DNA of 64,000 bases. Origin: Cyrtodaria siliqua (lineage: Eukaryota; Mollusca; Bivalvia; Adapedonta; Hiatellidae). The notes beneath the pieces are model-generated. The model saw only the letters and a program-made list of their open reading frames with translations, was not told where the DNA came from and searched no databases. The DNA lies in the NCBI GenBank assembly GCA_037043455.1, contig JAWPHD010006775.1:62001-126000 (forward strand), given 5' to 3'. A program made the translations under genes and the position numbers. Shown piece after piece: positions 1 through 10,576 of this stretch. How positions within the stretch are numbered: the stretch's first letter is position 1; every line of letters starts with the position of its first letter.

Positions 1-320
1 AGGCACTTTTTGGGCATCTGGTTAGAACCACCAACGTCTCACAGACCAGATGGATAAAGCTTCCTAGGCCCTTGAGGGATCTCGCTTGCTGTGAAGAAGA
101 ATGTTAACAACCCTTCTGCGCAAATGTATACGAACGTATTGTCCTATATTTTACACGAACATCGGATCCTAACCTCTAAATAACAACAAATGTGTTCTAA
201 AGTGGGATGTTCTTAAAGTATATTTAAAACAGGACATTCAAATGAGACTGTATTAACCTTCAATACTTGTAACGCTAATTGTCTGATCTCCAAGTACAAT
301 TCTGGTGCAAATGTAATATA
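1..320. other. No gene seen
   Basis: AT-rich sequence with no convincing reading frame, RNA gene or repeat structure that I can recognise. It ends at the TA dinucleotide that flanks the next inverted-repeat element. Confidence 0.5.
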
Positions 321-787
321 CTGAAGCGAAAAAGAAACGCAACTCGGGATTATCCGCTATATTCGTTATGTACAATATTCTGCTGTAAATTGTACATGGC
401 TAAGTAAGACCTTACCTTTTGGTAAAAAAGACTAAAACAACTCATAATACAGCAAATAGTATTCCTTCAAAGTTTCTTTATTGACAGAGTACGCGTTTGG
501 CTCAAGCATGTTAGCAAACTTAGGATGCAAAATATTGCAGACTCTTTACGTTAAATACAGTACTGAAATGGCTTAATTTTTCAAAGAGGAACTTCAACAT
601 TTATCAATTTCTTGTTACAAAGTGTACTGTGTAAAACGTCTACAACTTCACAGTTGTGTCCTTTCTCTAACTAACCTTTTTTTACAAAACATCTTTGGAT
701 TTCTTTGGAATATTAAGTGAAATTAAATATATACAATATACAACATATAGCGGAAATTGTCCGTGTTGCGTTTCTGTTTCGCTTCAG
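321..787. mobile_element. Tc1/mariner-type MITE
   Basis: A 467-bp sequence bounded by imperfect inverted repeats of about 40 bp. The left end starts CTGAAGCGAAAAAGAAACGC and the right end is its reverse complement with a few changes. A TA lies directly outside each end (319-320 and 788-789), the target duplication expected for the Tc1/mariner superfamily. The interior has no transposase reading frame, so this is a non-autonomous copy. The same inner TIR motif (GAAACGCAACTCGGG) recurs in the element at 59113-60005. Confidence 0.75.
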
Positions 788-789
788 TA

Positions 790-2075
790 AATATAGGCTA
801 ATTTGCATATTCAGTGACTCCTGAAAGAGCTATTTTATTTGCCAGATATTTCTTTCACTCCATGCCCAGTGCGGAGTAACAATATCGAAAAGTAGGTTTT
901 GGTATGTGACTTTTTTGTTTATACGTAAATGTTGCTGATGGTTAACTACGTATACAGTTAACTCAAATATACATCTTGAACATTTTTGAACACAGTATAT
1001 CGTTTCGTATATGTGTTGTTTTGTTTTCTTTCAAAATTTAAAAAGTAAATACAATTGACTTAATGCTGCTAGTTAGATACAATTGACCTACTGCTAAACT
1101 AGGTTTGATAATGCGTCTTCAAAAAGGAAATATGACCTAACTGACCTACTTCGAGTACATTGACATTGACATTCTATAGATGACGCCGACCGACTTAGAA
1201 AATATCAGACACATGATCTTGAATTATGTCGCTGTCACCACACGTGCACGAGTTCGGTTTCCAAACCGAATACTGTTTGGTGAAGCAATGGGGGATTTAA
1301 TTATGAATTAAATCAAATAGCTGTCTGTAGGGGAAAATGTTGGTGACAAGATGTATCATTACATAGACAGTTTTGATTGCCAGTGTCGCAGAAAAACATG
1401 TAGCCTCAGTTGAACAGATATTTTTGACGGAGGCGTATAATAAAGCGTTTATCCAAGATATCCCCATGGACGCTTCTATATACAATCAAAGTTCTGAATA
1501 TGCTGACGGATTGGATAGAGGTTCAATAGGTGATGTTTAATGTGTGTTTTGTTGTTGTTGTTGTTGTTTTCTTTTAAATCTATTGATGTCACTGTTTTCA
1601 CTTAGTTCGGTAATCGGGAAGATATCAACACACACGTTATAATAGGTTCCATTTCATTAAACTTTGTGCCGAAATAATGCCGTAAAAAATAGCTCTTATA
1701 TTATAATACTTAATTAAAATAAAACATTAGCTGCTGTCACACACAAAGCAGATTAATATCAAATATCCCAATGTGCCTTCCGAGAAAATAATGGTGAACA
1801 TGACACCAACTTTGAGAAGTCTCTATATTCATACTAGAAAAAAAACTTTATGACGATATAACTGATATACTGAAATCAAATTGAAAATTACTGAAACAAA
1901 TAAATGCACATATAATAATGTCAGTATATATATTAAGCTTAATTCAAACTGATAGTTCAGTTATCTTCTAGAATATAGTATGTCACATAGTGTTGTCTGT
2001 TATCTACTTCGCAGTATTGTGTTTTTCACTTTTAATAATATCGACCGATCACGCAGAATAAACTTGCTGCAGATT
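790..2075. other. No gene seen; short GTT run
   Basis: AT-rich non-coding sequence. It contains a short (GTT)n run near 1552-1567. A 62-codon minus-strand frame at 1297-1485 has no splice context or domain match I would defend. Confidence 0.4.
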
Positions 2076-3985
2076 ATTTCAATTTCAATTTCTTTATTAC
2101 GATTTTGGCCTCCGGCCCATAACACAATGCATTTTATATACAAACAAACAAATATGCAACTGGTGCACCCAACATATATACATAAATTTAATATACAAAA
2201 CCACCAATATTTTAGGCAATCAACGCGAAAAAACTACATATTCACAAAGTCTCTAAAAAACATGTTCTTTTGTGAAAAGCATGAAATATAAACATGGCTA
2301 AATGTTTTATAATTAATGGATTTTCATTTGAAAACAATGATTTGAATGTGTACAGAGAATAATTATGTGTAAATTGTATTGGTAAATATTTCAGTCTTAA
2401 ATCATCATACAGTTTGCATTCAAATATAAAGTGATATTCATTTTCTACGGTGTTTCGGCAATGTTTGCATACCCTTTCATTCCTAGGAATACCTCTGTAT
2501 CTCCCTTTTTCTATTTCGAGGTCATGCGAAGAAGTTCGAAAAGATGATAGTGCATGCCTGAATTTTTGTATTGTAAGGCAATTTAAATATTGTTCAATCT
2601 TGAAATCTGTTTTAAAATCTCGGTATAATTCTAATTTCTGGTTAGTGTGAATGTTTTCGGACCATGTTTGATGAAACTGGTCTTTTAGTCTTCTTACATA
2701 CACTTTAAGGAAAAGAGATTCATTTTCGACAGTTTGGTTTCATGTAAACGTTCATGTAAATATTCATTCTTAACTGTGTTACCCAGTTGCTATGACCATA
2801 CGTATCAAAATAAACTAACATGTTATAAGCTTTCTTCACATATCTATGACTTGGCATTTTTAGAAGTCGTAACCAGTATTTTATACATTTTTTATAACTT
2901 TCTATCCATAGTGGATATCTGCCGCAGTCACCAAGAACGGCACTATTACTTGCCTTGTTGTGGACGTACATAAATCTTTTGCACGCATAATATTGTATAC
3001 GTTCAATACTGTTATATTGTTCCAGACCCCATATCTCAGAGCCATATAAAACTATTTGTTTAATTTTTGTGTCAAACAATTTAAAAAACATATCTGATTG
3101 TAAAGGACCAAATTTATATAAGCCATTTAAAAGAGCAATAAGAACACGTTTGCTTTTAATAGCAATTTCCTCTACCATTCGATTAAGAGACATTTGACTT
3201 GAAAATAATAGACCTACATATGTATATTCTTTTGCAACATTAACCTTTTCACCACCAAGTGTCCATTTCTCGTGTTTGCTTAATGGGCCCCCATTTCGAA
3301 AAACAACAACCTTTGTTTTATCAAGATTAACTGTTACCTCCCAATGTGTACAATATTGATGAAGAATGTTTAATTGTCTCTGCAAACCTATCACTGTGTC
3401 TGAAAAAAGACCAATGTCATCTGCAAACATTAACATAAATAATTCAACAATATCCGGTGATAACTGGATTCTGGTCAGACCACTGTTTGCAATTTCATAT
3501 TGAAGTTCATCAATAAATATGGAAAATAGAATTGGACTTAAAATACAACCTTGTCTAACACTCTGAGTTTTATATATACTATATAACATTTTAAACAGTT
3601 TACCTTTAACACCGGCTTTTTTTAAAATAAACCATAACTTTGCTCTATTCACAGTATCAAACGCTTTTTTTAAATCTACAAATGCTACAAATAATTTCAT
3701 ACCTTTTTTGGACAAGTATCTATCAATAACTGCCCTTAAGACAAATGCATTATCTACCGTACAATATCCTTCTCTAAAACCTGACTGTGCTTCTGATATC
3801 TTGTCAAAGATAGTTGTGTAAAAAGTCAAACGTCTATTTAAAATTCGTGTAAATATTTTGCTTATAGCATCAAGTAACATGATTCCTCTATAATTACTGG
3901 GGTCATCCATCCTACCGTTTTTGTGTAGGGGTACTAATATAGAATGGAACCAATTTTCAGGGAATTCTCCAAGATCAAACATTTA
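2076..3985 (-). mobile_element. 5'-truncated LINE with ATTGAA tail
   Basis: Minus-strand non-LTR retrotransposon fragment. Its 3' end lies at about 2076-2095, where the minus strand reads AATAAAG followed by a short AAATTG-type microsatellite tail. Upstream (higher coordinates) are a C-terminal Cys-rich finger and a reverse transcriptase. The copy stops just above 3982, inside the N-terminal part of the RT, with no endonuclease or ORF1; this is the usual 5' truncation of reverse-transcribed LINE copies. The family differs from the LINE at 5.1-12.9 kb in tail and RT sequence. Confidence 0.85.
2242..3982 (-). pseudogene. LINE reverse transcriptase, frameshifted
   Basis: The 420-codon frame at 2720-3982 shows RT blocks in order: NYRGIMLLDAISKIF, the FVDLKKAFDTVN aspartate block, SVRQGCILSPILFSIF, and the catalytic box MLMFADDIGLFSD. 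A second frame (2242-2703, 153 codons) carries the C-terminal finger, seen as CKHC followed by HFIFEC. The two are joined by a frame change between about 2703 and 2740, so the original polyprotein is broken once. The RT palm residues are intact, suggesting a fairly young loss. The ATG at 3982 is internal to the family protein, and the true N-terminus is missing. No RNase H domain is visible. Confidence 0.85.
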
Positions 3986-4324
3986 CAGCATACTGATTTG
4001 ATTTGATTATTTCTGCCTCTAAACAAACAAACACTTCTTTTAATGTCGAAGGAGTATACAAATTTAGCTAAGAAATATGATTCTTATTCATCAGAAAAGA
4101 AACGTAAATAATGAAAACAATATGTGAGCGTTTTTATGTATTTCTATTAGTATTTTCTTATGTATCTCAACCATTTTGGTTATCCAAGTTGATCAGATTT
4201 ACTGTATACGTAATTGCTTTGTTCTCACCGTTAGGTGTTGGCTTTTTGCCATGATCTAGATTAAATTTATTTCATTTATTTTTGTGTTAGACTACGTACT
4301 TTATTATTACAGAAATATAGATAT
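3986..4324. other. No gene seen
   Basis: AT-rich sequence between two retroelement fragments; no coding or structural signal recognised. Confidence 0.4.
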
Positions 4325-4455
4325 AAAAACAGGAAAAGCAGCATTCAAGGATGACAGTCAACCACAAACACACACATAAACAAAGAACACATTTAAAGAT
4401 GAATAAAAGGCCAAAAAATACATCAAAAACACAAAAGGGTTGACAATAGGGCTAC
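4325..4455 (-). repeat. Penelope-like family 3' UTR fragment (a)
   Basis: Matches the 3' UTR shared by many fragments in this window: on the minus strand it reads from the CCCTATTGTCAACCC motif to the CCTTGAATGCTGC motif near the family 3' end. About 130 bp; 5' truncated. Internal differences show that it is an old copy. Confidence 0.7.
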
Positions 4456-5078
4456 CTACATGTAAGATGATGCATTGTATTAAACAATCATATTTATAAA
4501 AATGCGCACTGACATAATGATTATTATAAAAGGACTTATAACGGAATGAATACATCGATTGGAACAATATGCTGAATCAAACCGTATTCTTTTATTGCAC
4601 ATACTATTGAAGACCGTTCTTGTTTCGCATACACATGCTTGAACAGACCAGAACTATAGTCTAGATATATCGTTTTTCGAAAACTAGAACAATACAGCAT
4701 GTTTATTATCTAGTAAATAAGCATACTTTCAAAAATCACAATCGCGAGGCCTAGTGAACTCTTCACTCGTACACGCAATTAGTTTAATTTGATTTTTAAC
4801 ATACAGTAGTATTTATGTAAACATTATGCTAGATTAGCAGTAATTTACATCACACAGAATGTATTGCGATTAATCAAATGCATACCTTGCTAGTCTGTAT
4901 AATAATTAAACACGTAACAAGCAGCAATCATTAGTTGCCTAACTCGCATGTGTCAGTAGGGGAGTCCCTTATCAGTTTTATAGACACAGATACTCCTAGT
5001 GCTGCTCTCATTAAATTAAAATAATGCATATATGCATATATTCAGACTGGCTGTCATCCCAGTGGTTATATTGGCAAA
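4456..5078. other. No gene seen
   Basis: AT-rich, no reading frame with recognisable content. It ends at the left target-site duplication of the large LINE. Confidence 0.4.
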
Positions 5079-5144
5079 CAGACTCAAAATAAAAATTCTT
5101 AAAATCCTAAATTTGTTACCAGTTTTCTCTGAATAGCTCTGAAT
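5079..5144. repeat. Left 66-bp target-site duplication of LINE
   Basis: This segment begins CAGACTCAAAATAAAAA and ends GAATAGCTCTGAAT. It is repeated with a few differences at 12902-12966 (ends GAAAAGTTCTGAAT), exactly at the far end of the LINE. The repeat therefore marks both edges of one insertion. Confidence 0.85.
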
Positions 5145-5566
5145 GAATGAATGGTGTTGTACGGCACGTCGACACATAAATAGGTCATATTGTTCGCAAA
5201 AACCGACGATAGATGAAGAAATGAAGGATTAATTAAAAATTAATGTAAATATATAAAGATAAAACTATTTACAAATAAGGGATGATATGGTAGTAATATA
5301 AACTCTATATGTAAATCAAAAAATGCCCGAAAACGGGTATATAAAGAGTTAATATATACAAGAACATATTATAATGATTTATGTAGTCTGACTTATTTCA
5401 GGAAATCTAAAACAAGACTAAAATCTATAGTATCAAATAACTCGGTCATAGTATTAACAGTGTAGTACCTTTGACGCATAGGAACAAAGTCTACACATTC
5501 CAACAAGATGTGTTTGACCGTTAACGGTGCAAAGCAGGGTATACGTTCTGGTAATTGCTCAGCTTG
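5145..5566 (-). other. LINE 3' UTR and ATTC tail
   Basis: Non-coding 3' end of the LINE. It aligns with 18120-18400 in the second copy (shared ACATATTATAA, CCATATCATCCC and GTGTCGACGTGCCGTA motifs) and ends in a short ATTC repeat tail. Confidence 0.75.
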
Positions 5567-6367
5567 TTATAAATATGAATGAGTATATCGTGTATGCCCT
5601 ATCCTGCAACGGTCTAGGACAACTTCCTCTCGACGAATGGGTCTACTAGAAGAACGCCATTCTCCGAGTAACGGTTTAATTGAATGGAGGTTCTTGTTAA
5701 CTGACAAATCCCAAGCGGCTTGCCAAGAGTTGCGAATAAATGTGTTAATACAACTTTTAAAATCAGTATAAGGTAATTTAGCATTAAATATTATAGCTCT
5801 ATCATTACCATTTTGAAGCCAGCAGAAAATAATAACATTATCAACTATAAGAGTATTGTACTTTTCTAAAAGTTGATGCACAACTGGGTTATCATGTTTA
5901 ATATTACCCAGTGCTTGAAGAGATGAAAGGGAATCAGAAAACATTACAAAATGGTCATCATCAGATTCGTGAATATAATTTAAGGCAAGTTTAATTGCCT
6001 TAAGTTCAGCTGAAAAGATAGAGGCCTTGTGAGGCAGGCGGCTCTTTATGCTGTGCTTGTGAACAACAGCTGATGCATCTACTTTATCTCCATCTTTAGA
6101 ACCATCTGTGTATATATGTTGAAAGTTACTGTATTTTGATTTAATTTCATTAAATTAGCTTTGAAAGACATTAGGGTCTGTACTGGATTTGTTACTATTA
6201 CAAAGATCGAAAATAATTGTTGGTGTTTCGAAAGTCCACGTTGGAATTTGTGTTTTTTGTACTTGGCAACTAGGATTAAAAACATTATCGAAAGTTGGGT
6301 TTGAAGGATTAGATTTTAATTTAATAGCATATTGAAGGGCTAATTTGTCCCGTCTATATGAGACATG
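5567..6367 (-). pseudogene. LINE ORF2 RNase H and C-terminal region
   Basis: Reading on the minus strand from 6367: the RT-to-RNase H linker (RRDKLALQYAIKLKSNPSNP), a stop, then an RNase H-like fold with YTDGSKDG (first Asp), SAELKAIKLAL (Glu) and VMFSDSLSSLQAL (Asp), then WRSSSRPIRREEVVLDRCRIGHTRYTHSYL. The last block is a conserved C-terminal motif; the Cys-rich tail follows below 5567 in another frame. The order of acidic residues is that of a LINE RNase H. The same C-terminal block, GEWRSSSRPI and RCRIGHTRYTHSYLLQGEQLPEC, occurs at 17830-18150. Confidence 0.85.
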
Positions 6368-6866
6368 CAGGGCTCGCACTGTGATGTGCAAATAGCGCCA
6401 AATAAGCAAGAAAATGAAATATTGCACAATAAAAAAGAATTTTGCGAAAATGAATTGCGCAAAAAAAAATCGAAATCGTATTTTTTCATTTTTTCAATGG
6501 CTCAACCAATATCGGCCTAGATAAAGACTGGTACAGCGCTTTTACTATAAGAGAAATTAACAGTGAGTGAAAAATCGATACACAGCCTAGCACGCGTCAT
6601 ACGCCTGACCGAACACTGAAATAAACAGGAAACGAGTAGCAAGTTTGGACAGCTCAGTGGAGCAATTAAACAATCGGCTGGTAGATTGAATTACAGCATA
6701 CGTTTATGATGGACTAATTACTTAAACAAACACTCGATTGATTGATACCTGCGAACAATTTGTTCAAATACCGCTATGTGTTTGCCTTAATTGCTTATGG
6801 TTTAATGCTACGACACATAGTTTGCAAACAAGATCGGCGATCACTAATTAAAGAACAGGTAAGTAA

Positions 6867-7019
6867 CACTGGCACCAGAGTCATGAACACATATCAGTCT
6901 GTTATAAAACACTATTACTATTCATTTGACGAATATCTATAAGAAAATCAACAAAACCAAAACGATTTCTGAAATTGTCTCCAACACACTATATACTATC
7001 ATTCACGTTGGTGCCAGTG
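6867..7019. mobile_element. 153-bp hAT-like MITE nested in hAT
   Basis: Perfect 11-bp inverted repeats (CACTGGCACCA at 6867-6877, TGGTGCCAGTG at 7009-7019) flanked by perfect 8-bp direct repeats GTAAGTAA (6859-6866 and 7020-7027). The 8-bp duplication and TIR size fit the hAT superfamily. The duplicated target is a consensus 5' splice site, preceded by CAG on the left. Confidence 0.85.
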
Positions 7020-7153
7020 GTAAGTAATTATGAATCTATATTCAGATATGTTAAGGTTTACATACAAAAGACACAGTACATTAAACACTTAACTCATTTT
7101 GAATAGTCTGTATAAAATGGAAAGTAGATGTGACAGCATTGCCAGTTGTTGAA

Positions 7154-7375
7154 ATGGCTTCTAAACGTGTTGTAGACTTGTGTCAAACGCCTCCTGCTAA
7201 AAAGGCAAAAACTCTCTCAAAATTCTCAATCTCATTCTTGGCTCCGGTATGATGTCAAATCAAAATTATGTTTTGTGATCCTTGCATTAAAGCTCAAAAA
7301 CCGAACACTTCATTTCTGGTTGTGCAGTTCTCAAAAATGAGTCTGTCACGAAACATGCGTTAAACAAAGGTAATC
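7154..7375 (+). pseudogene. Degenerate hAT transposase N-terminal exon (BED-like finger)
   Basis: From the ATG at 7154 the frame reads MASKRVVDLCQ, a basic Pro-Ala-Lys stretch and then a stop. Beyond the stop come IMFCDPCIKAQK and, with a small frame change, a CAVLKNESVTKHA-like segment. CxxC followed by a Lys-rich stretch and H is the layout of the BED/TTF-type zinc finger at the start of hAT transposases. A possible 5' splice site (AAAG then GTAATC) follows near 7368. This is a broken remnant; the catalytic domain is absent. Assignment rests on position inside a hAT-type element plus this motif. Confidence 0.55.
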
Positions 7376-8025
7376 ATTGTTGAAACACAATACTAAACAT
7401 TACATTACATGACCAATAGTTTAAAAATATGATTTAACTTTCAAAATTATAAACTAAAATAACTACATAATTATTTTAATTTAATTTTCATTTTTTATTA
7501 TTTGGCCAATATTTAAAATACTGATTTTTATATAATTGTTTTATTTTCCAACAAACTAGTAGATACGTGAAATGAAATTGAAACTGTTTATTGATTTGTA
7601 TTCTGGTCTTAATTATTTCCCTGTATAACTTCAAACCTGCTCTTTATTTGAAACCATACATGGTGAAGTAATGCTTCGTCTCAATCTTAACAGATTGTTT
7701 TGAGTAATAAGCAGGCTTCTACAATTTTAATACCAAGTGAAAGTCGGTTCTTTTCATTAATATATACTTCAAATGGCTAAATGTTTAGATGTTCTAATAT
7801 GCTTTCTACTATAGAACTATAGAACTGTTACAGTGTATGTGTGTAACTGATTGAAGTTCCAGCTTGTATTGAACTAAATTTGTTTTAAGTAGAAAGCATA
7901 GTTAAAGTAACTACAAACATTTGATGATTCGTAAAACGTTTGTGCCAATAAGAAAATGTTTGCCTCCAAAGTTTTCAATTTGGCTCTAATTTTTCCATTT
8001 GGCGAAGGTAGTTGCACAAGCCCTG

Positions 8026-9230
8026 GACATGTGATGGTTCATTAGCTTCAGTATATAGACTTTCGGCTGGTGATGTATACGAAAGGCACCTACGGTCGTA
8101 ATCCTTGATTTTGTATAGGATCGAGCATCTGCAAGTATGATTTGCGAGTCGATCCATATATGATCCGTAGTCCAGCTTGGATCTGATAAGAGATCTATAA
8201 AGTTGTAAAAGTACATTACGATCTGCTCCCCAATTAGTGTTTGCAACAACTTTAAGTAAATTAAGAGCTTTAAGGAACTTGGCCTTCAAGTATTTAAGGT
8301 GTGGTATGAACGTTAATTTACGGTCGAATATAAGATCAAGGAATTTTGTTTCATCCACTACTGACACATCCAGTGTTAGATGAGGGTCTACATGATGTTT
8401 ACGTAGTTGACAAAAGTGCATACAATTAGTTTTAGATTAAGAAAATTTAAAACCATTTTCATCCGACCAGGTCTGAAGTTTATTCCGACATTGTTGCAGT
8501 TGTCTCCCAATAGTGTTCTTGTTTTTTGCACGATAACATATAACAAAGTCGTCAGCATATAGAGAGCAATCAACACCAGGACTGATGCATTTAACCTACT
8601 GTTAATTTTTATATTAAAAAGGGTTACAGAGAGTATGCTTCCCTGTGGCACACCCATCTCTTGTTTATGAATGTCAGAGAGGGTTGAACCCATTCGGACA
8701 CGAAACTGTCTATCATCTAAGAAATTCTCTATAAAAATTGGTAATCAGCCTCTAATACCAAGGTCATAAAGATCATTCATGATACCGTAGTTCCATGCAG
8801 TATCATAAGCTTTCTCCAAGTCAAAATATACAGTGACTAGATGTTCTTATTTTACGAAAGCTTCCCTAATAAATGATGCAAATCGAATGATATTGTCTGT
8901 TGTGCCTCGTTTTTCGCCGGAATCCTCTTTGATACTTTGTTATCCGATTGTTGGATTCCAGATACCAAACGAGTCTCTCATTAATCATTCGTTCCATAGT
9001 TTTACATGTACAACTCGTTAAAGCAATATGGCGATAATTTATTGGGTCCGTATGATCCTTTCCACGGTTGGGGACTGGAATAACGATTGCTTCCCGCCAA
9101 GAATCGCGGAAGTTTCCGGTCACCCAGACCTTATTAAATATATCAAGAAGTGTAGAGAGGCAGGTTTCATGTAAATGCTTTAGTAATTGATAATAGATAT
9201 CACAGTACTAGCTGATGTATCATGAGCCTT
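8026..9230 (-). pseudogene. LINE ORF2 reverse transcriptase, degraded
   Basis: Several minus-strand frames together give the RT blocks: FRDSWREAIVIPVP and NYRHIALTSCTCKTMERM (9123-8866), FDLEKAYDTAW near 8800, EMGVPQGSILSVTLFNI (8693-8388), LYADDFVICY near 8545 in another frame, then FLDLIFDRKLTFIPHLKYLKAK and YTSPAESLYTEANEPSH at the end. The order is right for a LINE RT palm and thumb. At least four frame changes and one stop separate the blocks. Confidence 0.85.
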
Positions 9231-10558
9231 TTTAAGGGATTCTCTTGTTGGGAAGTTCTTCGAGAGTGAACAGTTTATTGTATTTTTCCAATTTTTTCGA
9301 CTTGAAATTCAGCTTATTTTGTTCTTTTAGGTTCTTATTTTTTCGAAAATTTGGTTGACAATTTTCAGAAGAAGAGTTTTTAGAAAAAGTTTCTGCCAAA
9401 GTGTTTGTAATATCCTTGACAGATGTAATATCTTCATTATCAGTTTTAAGATGATTTACACAACTACAATTACCTTTACCGTTTATTTTCCGGACCATGT
9501 CCCACGTCTTTGATGAGCGATAGATCACCCTAGAGACATAAGATCTCCAGGATTTCCTCTTGCTATCCTTAATAGTACGACGGGATTTCGCACGAAAAAC
9601 TGTAAAAGTATCTAAATTATTTTGAGTTGGCCGCAAGATCAAAGCATTCAATGCAGCTTTACGATCGCTGACTGACTTTTTGCAGTCATCATCGTACCAT
9701 GGTTTATGTGGGCGTTTTGGAATAGTTTGATCAGCTATATCATGAAGGGTTTGGTAAAAAGAACAGTTACGTCTTCGACAAACTCGAAAACGGAAGGCTT
9801 TAATTGTTCCTAACAAAGCGATTGAAAAATATCCCAATCCCCATTGCGCAGTTTCTATCGTTGCGTTTCTTTCGAGAAGTGGAGGGCCGATATTTTCAAT
9901 AAATAAGGGGAAGGGGTCACTTCCACATAGGTCGTCACCAACACTCCACGAGAAATCCACCCAGAGCGTGGGATCGCATATTATTAAATAAATGGAAGAA
10001 TGAGAGCCTGTAGCTGGATGTAAATAAGTATGTGATTTATTATCATTAAAATGATACCAGTTATTTTTGGCTAAGAAATCCTCAACTTTCTTGCCATTAT
10101 CGTTTATATCCTTACAACCCCAAATTAGTTGTGTGCATTAAATCACCCAAGAGTATAAAAGTTTATGGTAATTGTGCGACTAGGTGATTTATATCTTTAA
10201 GGTCTAGTGAAGAACTTGGCGGTATATATAAGGAGCATATTGTTATAAATCTGTGAATCGTAACACTGACCGCAACAGCTTGCAATCCAATTTTCGACGC
10301 AACAGTTCTCTGAGGAATGTTTCGAGTCACAAGAATCACAAGAATCGAAACTCCTCCAGAAGCTTTTTCACCTGTATCACAAATATAGTTATACAATGAA
10401 TAGTTTTTAAAAGATATCTTATCACTAGTCTTCAAGAAAGTTTTTTGAAGACGAAATGCTACAGGGTTGTGTTTATTTAAAAGTAAGCTGATTTCATCAT
10501 AATTAGGTTTTAAACATCGGCAGTTCCATTGAATGACCTTATTTGGTTTTGATGTCAC
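9231..10558 (-). pseudogene. LINE ORF2 endonuclease and linker, degraded
   Basis: ORF2 begins near 10558 (MTSKPNKVIQWNCRCLKPN), the APE/exonuclease III-type start with the N-W-N-C-R block. It continues with ASGGVSILV, LLGDFNAHN in another frame near 10160, and CGSDPFPLF (9960 frame). The last motif is normally SDH in this family of endonucleases, so the catalytic His has become Pro. The 9232-9960 frame continues into a basic linker (WYDDDCKKSVSDRKAALNAL). Confidence 0.85.
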
Positions 10559-10576
10559 TAAGGCGGAAGTATGGGT

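Larger units (their letters stand above)
6368..8025 (+). mobile_element. Non-autonomous hAT element inside the LINE
   Basis: 1658 bp with short terminal inverted repeats: left CAGGGCTCGCAC, right end (reverse complement) CAGGGCTTGTGC. The six bases GACATG lie just outside both ends (6362-6367 and 8026-8031). An 8-bp duplication GAGACATG with loss of one GA on the right would explain this. Removing the insertion restores the LINE reading frame exactly (ANEPSH from the right side runs into HVSYRRDKLAL on the left). The interior keeps only a zinc-finger exon remnant and no DDE core, so this copy cannot move by itself. Confidence 0.85.

Noticed and set aside
1297..1485. Possible third GPCR exon (a STEATCFSATLAIK segment resembles the TM3 region)
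   Set aside because: No ERY/DRY-like motif, no splice sites in the needed phase, and the match is short; more likely chance.
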